Origin: Oscillospiraceae bacterium
Lineage (GTDB): Bacteria; Bacillota; Clostridia; Oscillospirales; CAG-272
NCBI GenBank assembly: GCA_015063795.1
Contig: SVTL01000014.1
Span: 1 to 53,198, forward strand
Reading direction: 5' to 3'
Length of the DNA stretch: 53,198 nt
A program made the position numbers and the translations under genes. Under the pieces are notes generated by a model, which did no database searches, was not told the origin of the DNA, and saw only the letters and a list, made by a program, of their open reading frames with translations. How positions within the stretch are numbered: the stretch's first letter is position 1; the number at the start of each line of letters is the position of its first letter. This document shows positions 48,603 to 53,198 of this stretch, one piece after another.

Positions 48603-49437
48603 TCAGATATCTCGCATAGTAGGCGTCGGCGATGGTCTTGTACAGATCGGGCGCCTTGCCGCCGATGGGCTGACCGTCCAGACTTTCGGCAGGGCGGCAG
48701 AGGATGGTGGCGCTGGCCACGATGATCTCGTCGGCGTTTTTCAGCTCGTCAACGGTGAACACGCGCACGTCCACGGGGATGCCAAGCTCCTCGCAAAGCT
48801 CGATCAGGTGCTTGCGGGAGGTGCTGGGCAGGATGTACTCATCGGTGGGGGGCGTGATGAAGTGACCGTCCTTCAGCAGGTTGATGCTGGTGTGAGAGCC
48901 CTCGGTGACGCGCTCACCGCGGTGGAAGAGAGCCTCTTCGCAGCCGTTTTCGGCGGCCTCCTGGCTGGCCAGCACGTTCAAAAGCAGGTTCAGCGTCTTC
49001 ACGTTGCAGAACTGGAAGCGTTTGTCCTCAACCGAATGGAGATGGAACTTGCCGAAGAGGCTTTTGATGGTCAGAGGGGTGGTGTAGGCCATCAGGTTGG
49101 CCTTGTATTCGCCCTTGGGAAAGGTGTGGGAGCGGGAAGCGGTGGCGCGGGAGGCCTGCCAGTAGAGGATGAATTCGTCCGACTCTTTTTTGGCGGTGTC
49201 GATGAGACGGAGAAGCTCGCTCTCCAGCTCCTCGCGGGTCAGTCCCAGCTCGATGCGCGCCAGTTTACAGCTGTTCACAAAACGGTTCACATGATCGGCA
49301 AAGGCAAAGGTCTTGCCGTTTTTGACCATAGCCACGTCGTACACGCCGTCGCCGAAATACACGGCTCGGTCGAGGAGGGGAAGCGTCATGTCCTCGAGAA
49401 CGCCGATCTTGCCGTTGTAGTATCCAATGTTTTTCAA
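48589..49437 (-). CDS. dat: D-amino-acid transaminase (class IV, PLP)
   Basis: A 282-residue class IV aminotransferase: the start is MKNIGYYNGKIG, RAVYFGDGVYDVAMV is the N-terminal motif, the PLP Lys is in CNVKTLNLLLN, and GSHTSINLLKDG binds the cofactor phosphate. Among class IV proteins the pattern is nearest to D-alanine aminotransferases, which make D-Glu or D-Ala for peptidoglycan. A branched-chain enzyme is less likely. It overlaps rlmA by 14 bp, which suggests coupling. Confidence 0.85.
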   Translation of the reverse strand: MKNIGYYNGKIGVLEDMTLPLLDRAVYFGDGVYDVAMVKNGKTFAFADHVNRFVNSCKLARIELGLTREELESELLRLIDTAKKESDEFILYWQASRATASRSHTFPKGEYKANLMAYTTPLTIKSLFGKFHLHSVEDKRFQFCNVKTLNLLLNVLASQEAAENGCEEALFHRGERVTEGSHTSINLLKDGHFITPPTDEYILPSTSRKHLIELCEELGIPVDVRVFTVDELKNADEIIVASATILCRPAESLDGQPIGGKAPDLYKTIADAYYARYLNETK

Positions 49438-49541
49438 TTTTCGGGACCTCTTTTCTTCATATGATATTTTATATTATATGACCAAATGCAGGAAATGTCA
49501 AGGGGCGAGGCAGAAAAGAGGCAATTGCTTTTGGCTCTTTG

Positions 49542-50165
49542 TCAGGAGCCGCTCACCTCAAGGGCAAAGACGCATTCATAGCCTCGGCTTTCATGCTTTT
49601 GCGATGCTTCGATGTAGTCGCCCTGCTTTTTGACGGTAATGACAAGATAGTAGCGGCCTGCGCTCAGCTCGTCCAGCACCGACAGCTCTTCGTTGTGGTG
49701 AAGCCGTTCGTAATCTTCGGAATAGATCGAGACATACAAAAAGGAAACGCCGTCTTGGTAGAGAATCTCCCAGTCCTTGTGATAGACGAGCGGGGGGAGC
49801 TCGGCTTGGATGTCAGAAAATTTTCGGGAAACCGACATGCCGTCGCCGCTCAGCCAGCCGTATTCGGTCCAGCTTTCGGCCCACAGGGAATTGACATAGG
49901 GGAAGGTCTCGCGGTTTTCGTATCGGATGGAAAGAGGCGTATCGGGGAGGGGAAGGACCTCCGGCATTGCGGTTGTTTCGGTGTCGGACGAGGTGTTTTC
50001 TGTGGGAGATACGGTGCTCGGCGCGGTGCTTTCTGCGGGAGATACGGTGGTGTCCGGCACGGCTGTTGCGAAATCCTGAGAGGTCTGCTCTCCAACCGGC
50101 GGGACGGCGGGTGTACAGCCTGTAAAAAGAAGCAGAGCGAGAAGAAGGAGAAAACACTTACGCAT
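49542..50165 (-). CDS. Lipoprotein of unknown function
   Basis: The start chosen is ATG 50165, nine bases after AGGTGG; ATG 50171 is alternative. The 207-residue protein has a lipoprotein signal with lipobox LFTGC (Cys16 or so), so it would be anchored to the outer face of the membrane. A Ser/Thr/Glu/Pro-rich segment (about 17-65) with two repeats of the type VSPxExT follows. The C-terminal 140 residues form a globular domain (LSIRYENRETFPYVNSLW, YLVITVKKQGDYIEASQKHESRGYEC) that I do not recognise. No close functional neighbour. Confidence 0.75.
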   Translation of the reverse strand: MRKCFLLLLALLLFTGCTPAVPPVGEQTSQDFATAVPDTTVSPAESTAPSTVSPTENTSSDTETTAMPEVLPLPDTPLSIRYENRETFPYVNSLWAESWTEYGWLSGDGMSVSRKFSDIQAELPPLVYHKDWEILYQDGVSFLYVSIYSEDYERLHHNEELSVLDELSAGRYYLVITVKKQGDYIEASQKHESRGYECVFALEVSGS

Positions 50166-50646
50166 ATTCATAAACCACCTTTCGTGCTTGTATCCGATAA
50201 GACGGAAAAACAAGGAAAAAGGTTCCCGAGGATAGGGGAAAATCGATTTTTCGGAGAGCCCTCCGATGCTTCATCGCTCAACCGTTCGCCCCTGCAAATA
50301 CGTCAGTCGCTTTTCTCTTGCCTGAAGAAGGCGCAAGAGAAAAGCTAACAAAAGAGAACGCCGTGACGGGGGGCGCCGCCCCCTCTACCCCCGCAAGCTT
50401 TTGAAAAAGCTTGACCAAAACTTTGATTCGGGAGATGCCGAAACGTTCGCAAAACGCGCAGCACCCTATGGGTGCTTTTGGTCAGCACTTGTGCATCGCG
50501 TTTCTGCTTTTTCGCTTCACGACGCAAAAACCACCCCAAGGGGCGGTTTCTGTCAGCATTTATGCTTCGTTCAGAAATATTCGCAAACGCGAAGAAGCAC
50601 CCAGAAGGGTGCTTCTTATTAGCTCTTGTGCCTTGCACAAGAGCTG
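50166..50646. repeat. Intergenic hairpin repeats, no gene
   Basis: This 481-bp gap holds no convincing gene. A GC-rich inverted sequence GGGGGGCGCCGCCCCC (about 50369-50384) and palindrome AAGCTTTTGAAAAAGCTT (50395-50412) are of a kind common in gut Clostridia. Then come three hairpins at a regular 66-67-bp pitch: AGCACCC-tat-GGGTGCT (50460-50476), AAACCACCCC-aa-GGGGCGGTTT (50528-50549) and GAAGCACCC-agaa-GGGTGCTTC (50594-50615), each followed by a related TCAGCACTTGTGC-like segment. The last ends in a 25-bp perfect palindrome (50621-50645), two bases from the aldo/keto reductase stop. The hairpins may terminate that gene. Confidence 0.75.
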
Positions 50647-51606
50647 TTACATCTCTTTTTCCCAGCTGGCGCGGACGCTGATGCCGGTGCGGTCGGCGGC
50701 AATCTCCAGATCCATCATCTCTTCATCGGAGAGGACGATGGTCGAAGCGTCGATGGCCTTCTGAATGTGGTTCTTCTTGGTCGCGCCGATGATGGGCAGC
50801 ATACCCTTGCTGATCGCCCAGGCCATGGCGATCTGGGAAGCATCGGCACCGCCGTGCTTCTTCCCCAGCGCGGTCATGTCCGCAACCAGCGGCTGCAGAG
50901 CGTCCAGCGTCTCGGGCGGGAAGCAGCGGCCGCGGCGGCTCTCGGCGGGGAAGGGATTTTCGGAGGTGAAGCGGCCGGTCAAAGCGCCCTGCTCCAGGAT
51001 CATGTATGGCATAAAGACCGCGCCGTTTCTCCGGCACCAATCGACCACGCCGCTCTTGATGGAGTTGCGGTAGATCAGGCTGCAGTGGTTCTGGACGGCG
51101 GAAATGCAGTAGCCGGCGGCCTGCAGCACGCTCTGGGCGTACTCGATGTCATACAGCGAGTGGTTGGACACGCCCACGTGGCGGATCAGACCCTCCTTCA
51201 GCAGCGGGATCAGCTCCTTGGTCCAGCGCTCTACATCGGCAGGCGTGTGGATCCAGTACAGATCCATGCAGTCGCGGTTCAGGCGCTTCAGGCTGCCCTC
51301 CAGAATACGGCGGACCTCGCCATCGGTCTGACCGGGCAGGGGCGTGAATTTATCGGAGAGGAAGTAGTCGCGTCCGTCGGCGCACTGGCGAAGAAGATCC
51401 TCCGCGCCGCCGAAGTCGTATACATAAGCGGTGTCCCACAGAGTATAGCCCTGCTCGTAAGCCAGATCGAAGACCGGCTTGAGAGCATCGGCCGAGGTGT
51501 AATCGTTTCCGAAGACGGTCTTGCCGCTGTTCTTGTCGCCGGCGCCCCAGGACCAGGTGCCGAACGCGATCTTGGGCAGCTTACCGTTTTTAAAGGATGC
51601 GTACAT
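50647..51606 (-). CDS. Aldo/keto reductase
   Basis: The start at 51606 (MYASFKNGKLPKIAFGTWSW) gives 319 residues. The catalytic tetrad is present: Asp in LWDTAYVYDFGG, Tyr within the same motif, Lys in LSDKF and His in WIHTP. The NADPH-binding part has IGATKKNHIQKAID near the C-terminus. It is a NAD(P)H-dependent reductase with unknown aldehyde, ketone or sugar substrate. It is likely a single-gene unit between an ABC ATPase gene and the hairpin array. Confidence 0.9.
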   Translation of the reverse strand: MYASFKNGKLPKIAFGTWSWGAGDKNSGKTVFGNDYTSADALKPVFDLAYEQGYTLWDTAYVYDFGGAEDLLRQCADGRDYFLSDKFTPLPGQTDGEVRRILEGSLKRLNRDCMDLYWIHTPADVERWTKELIPLLKEGLIRHVGVSNHSLYDIEYAQSVLQAAGYCISAVQNHCSLIYRNSIKSGVVDWCRRNGAVFMPYMILEQGALTGRFTSENPFPAESRRGRCFPPETLDALQPLVADMTALGKKHGGADASQIAMAWAISKGMLPIIGATKKNHIQKAIDASTIVLSDEEMMDLEIAADRTGISVRASWEKEM

Positions 51607-51687
51607 AAGTTCAATTCCTTTCTTGGTGTTGTGATTTGAAAGAAAAGGGGCTTGCCGAAAAAGCACGCCCCTTTGAGGTTGTTTGAA

Positions 51688-52800
51688 TTAGTGGATCACG
51701 CTGCGCTCGGTGTCCTTGTCGAAGATGTGGATTCTCGAAGGATCGATGGCAATCTTGATGGTGTCGCCGGCTCTGGTGGTGGAGCGGGAGGAGACACGAG
51801 CGGTGAGGTTCTGCTCCTCGTTGACCATGTAGAGATAGATCTCGGCGCCCATAAGCTCGGTAACCTCGACGTAAGCGTCGACGGTGGAGTCGGGCATGCT
51901 GCTGAGGTACATGGGCTCATCGTGGATGGCCTCGGGACGGATACCGATGATAACTTCCTTACCGATGTAGTCCTGAAGCTCTTCGGCACCGGCCTTTTCA
52001 GCAGGCAGCTTGATCTTGCTCTCGCCCCAGGTAACGAACACGTCGCCGCCGGACTTGACCAGCTTGGCCTCGAGGAAGTTCATCGGAGGAGTGCCGAGGA
52101 AGCCTGCAACGAAGGTGTTGACGGGCAGATCGTAGAGGTTCTGAGGCGTATCAACCTGCTGGATGATACCGTCCTTCATAACGACGATACGGGAAGCCAT
52201 GGTCATAGCCTCGACCTGGTCGTGAGTAACGTAGATAAAGGTGGTGCCCAGCTTCTTGTGGATCTTGGTCAGCTCGGTTCTCATCTGAGCACGGAGCTTA
52301 GCATCCAGGTTGGACAGAGGCTCGTCAAGAAGGAAGACGCGGGGCTCACGGACGATTGCACGACCCAGAGCAACACGCTGCTTCTGACCGCCGGACAGAG
52401 CCTTCGGACGTCTGTCGAGCAGGTGCGTGATGTCGAGGATGCGGGCGGCCTCTTCCACTCTGCGCTTGATCTCCTCCTTGGGAGTCTTGCGGAGCTTCAG
52501 ACCGAATGCCATGTTGTCAAACACGGTCATGTGGGGGTACAGAGCGTAGTTCTGGAACACCATCGCGATGTCTCTGTCCTTAGGAGCGATGTCGTTCACC
52601 AGCTTGTCGCCGATGAACAGCTCACCTTCGGTGATCTCTTCCAGACCGGCGATCATACGCAGGGTGGTGGACTTACCGCAACCGGAGGGACCGACGAAGA
52701 TGATGAATTCCTTGTCCTTGACTTCCAGACAGAAGTCGCTTACAGCGGTGACGCCGCCGGGATACTTTTTGTAAATATGTTTAAAAGATAAGCTTGCCAT
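51688..52800 (-). CDS. Sugar ABC transporter ATPase (MsmX/UgpC type)
   Basis: The 370-residue ATPase has Walker A GPSGCGKST (about 37-45), signature LSGGQKQR, Walker B VFLLDEPLSNLD, and a C-terminal TOBE/OB-type regulatory domain (about 240-360). The sequence is that of the multi-user ATPases for CUT1 sugar and glycerol-phosphate importers. No permease or binding-protein genes are adjacent, as usual for MsmX-type shared ATPases. GGGAGG precedes the ATG; a TACAAT -10 lies about 45 bases further upstream with a weak -35. Confidence 0.93.
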   Translation of the reverse strand: MASLSFKHIYKKYPGGVTAVSDFCLEVKDKEFIIFVGPSGCGKSTTLRMIAGLEEITEGELFIGDKLVNDIAPKDRDIAMVFQNYALYPHMTVFDNMAFGLKLRKTPKEEIKRRVEEAARILDITHLLDRRPKALSGGQKQRVALGRAIVREPRVFLLDEPLSNLDAKLRAQMRTELTKIHKKLGTTFIYVTHDQVEAMTMASRIVVMKDGIIQQVDTPQNLYDLPVNTFVAGFLGTPPMNFLEAKLVKSGGDVFVTWGESKIKLPAEKAGAEELQDYIGKEVIIGIRPEAIHDEPMYLSSMPDSTVDAYVEVTELMGAEIYLYMVNEEQNLTARVSSRSTTRAGDTIKIAIDPSRIHIFDKDTERSVIH

Positions 52801-53111
52801 TTGAATCCTCCCAAAATATTAGGCATACATTTTTACTTCCTACCTATTGTACCAAAAAAACACGGTTTTGCATAGATGTTTTTTCTCCAAACTTTGTCGC
52901 AAGGCTTTGTGCAAGGTGAACAATCCAGTTGGATTTTTTATGAACGGAGTCAAAATCAAATTCATTTTCGTTTTTAATATATTAAAAGCGATCGCTCCGC
53001 CCCTCCCTTTTACCTTTTGGACTGATTCAGGCAATAAACAACCTTCCTTCGTCAAAATGACGGAGGAAGGGATGCTCACGAACCACAACTGCTCGATAAA
53101 TTGGAAGTTGC
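52801..53111. other. Intergenic region with one hairpin, no gene
   Basis: AT-rich 311 bp. It contains the upstream region of the ABC ATPase gene (TACAAT near 52845 on the minus strand), and a hairpin CCTTCCTTCGTC / GACGGAGGAAGG (53042-53069) that follows the next gene by about 45 bases and may be its terminator. I see no coding sequence. Confidence 0.5.
53042..53069 (-). terminator. Probable terminator of the acetyltransferase-like gene
   Basis: On the minus strand CCTTCCTCCGTC pairs with GACGAAGGAAGG, four-base loop, followed by TTGTTTATT. Confidence 0.6.
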
Positions 53112-53198
53112 TTATTTCATTCTGCTAATCTCATTTTGCAGATTCTCCAAAAATCTGCCAGCATGAGCGCCATCCATTTGCGTGTGGTGGAACTGAAA
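53112..53198 (-). CDS. Chloramphenicol O-acetyltransferase-like protein, C-terminal fragment
   Basis: The minus strand is open from the window edge to TAA at 53112-53114. The 28 residues begin FQFHHTQMDGAHAGRFLENL and end ISRMK. HHTQMDG is the active-site HHxxxDG motif of type A chloramphenicol acetyltransferases, and the following AGRFLxxLQ helix is typical. Whether it gives resistance or belongs to the related xenobiotic or dihydrolipoyl acetyltransferase-like groups needs the missing upstream part. Confidence 0.75.
   Translation of the reverse strand, partial: FQFHHTQMDGAHAGRFLENLQNEISRMK

Noticed and set aside
50345-50638. 97-codon minus-strand frame in the hairpin array
   Set aside because: It is made entirely of hairpin repeats, has no good start signal, and resembles the spurious proteins often predicted over such repeats.
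50460-50645. CRISPR array
   Set aside because: Units are palindromes that differ from each other, spacers are related rather than unique, and no cas gene is present.

Overview
The window looks like a chromosomal segment of a GC-rich, strictly anaerobic gut-type member of the Clostridia (Oscillospirales or Christensenellales-like). The signs are a trimeric NAD-linked [FeFe] hydrogenase, a PdaA-type deacetylase and SpoVG (sporulation-associated proteins), a split transketolase, CcdA plus a TlpA-like thioredoxin, strong GGAGG ribosome sites, sigma-A promoters with a repeated TGTGATATAAT-type -10, and short interspersed palindromes of the kind seen in gut Clostridia. The placement is inference from gene content; there is no rRNA or other phylogenetic marker here that I could use directly.

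Layout. 1-1.0 kb: the 3' end of a NUDIX gene, then a compact element with palindromic ends and a DUF559 endonuclease gene, then a gene-less copy of the same ends. 1.0-7.6 kb (minus strand): VWA protein, macro-domain protein, a GrpB/PNPOx in-frame fusion, DUF5714, a methyltransferase remnant, a divergent peptide deformylase, SDR, MutT-like NUDIX, nitroreductase, GNAT. 7.7-9.1 kb (plus): ccdA and a TlpA-like thioredoxin. 9.1-10.2 kb: a third copy of the palindromic ends and an AT-rich XRE/TPR regulator. 10.3-14.3 kb (minus): HAD phosphatase, a TIGR04076 protein, tRNA-Ala(CGC), and an ABC exporter-LytTR-DUF3021 operon. 14.3-18.7 kb (minus): hydA-hydB-hydC. 18.9-21.3 kb (minus): yigZ, hflX, rpmE with an overlapping leader peptide. 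21.4-23.8 kb (plus): DUF2156 protein and mgtE. 24.0-32.6 kb (minus): a complete arginine operon argG-H-C-J-B-D-F with an ArgR-type operator. 32.6-33.8 kb: malic enzyme. 34.3-45.7 kb (plus): two polysaccharide deacetylases, a TerB-N/TerB-C protein with a DUF2791 (BrxD-like) ATPase, alaS, a Gfo/Idh/MocA protein, split transketolase, thioredoxin. 45.8-53.2 kb: spoVG, murC, rlmA, D-amino-acid transaminase, lipoprotein, a tandem hairpin array, aldo/keto reductase, an MsmX/UgpC-type ATPase, and the end of a chloramphenicol acetyltransferase-like gene.

How the parts work together. HydABC would couple NADH and ferredoxin oxidation to H2 production, and malic enzyme and transketolase feed central carbon metabolism. 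The seven arg genes make arginine from glutamate through the acetyl-recycling route (ArgJ), apparently under ArgR control. CcdA and the TlpA-like protein form an extracytoplasmic thiol-redox pair. MurC, the D-amino-acid transaminase and the deacetylases serve the cell wall.

Most interesting: (1) the DUF559 element, whose ends keep small hairpins by paired base changes between copies and supply the ribosome site and stop codon of the gene; (2) the two-gene TerB/DUF2791 unit behind a perfect consensus promoter, without the helicase I would expect in related loci; (3) the 11-codon leader peptide overlapping the rpmE start; (4) the palindrome island between argD and argB. All calls come from reading the sequence; no database search was run.
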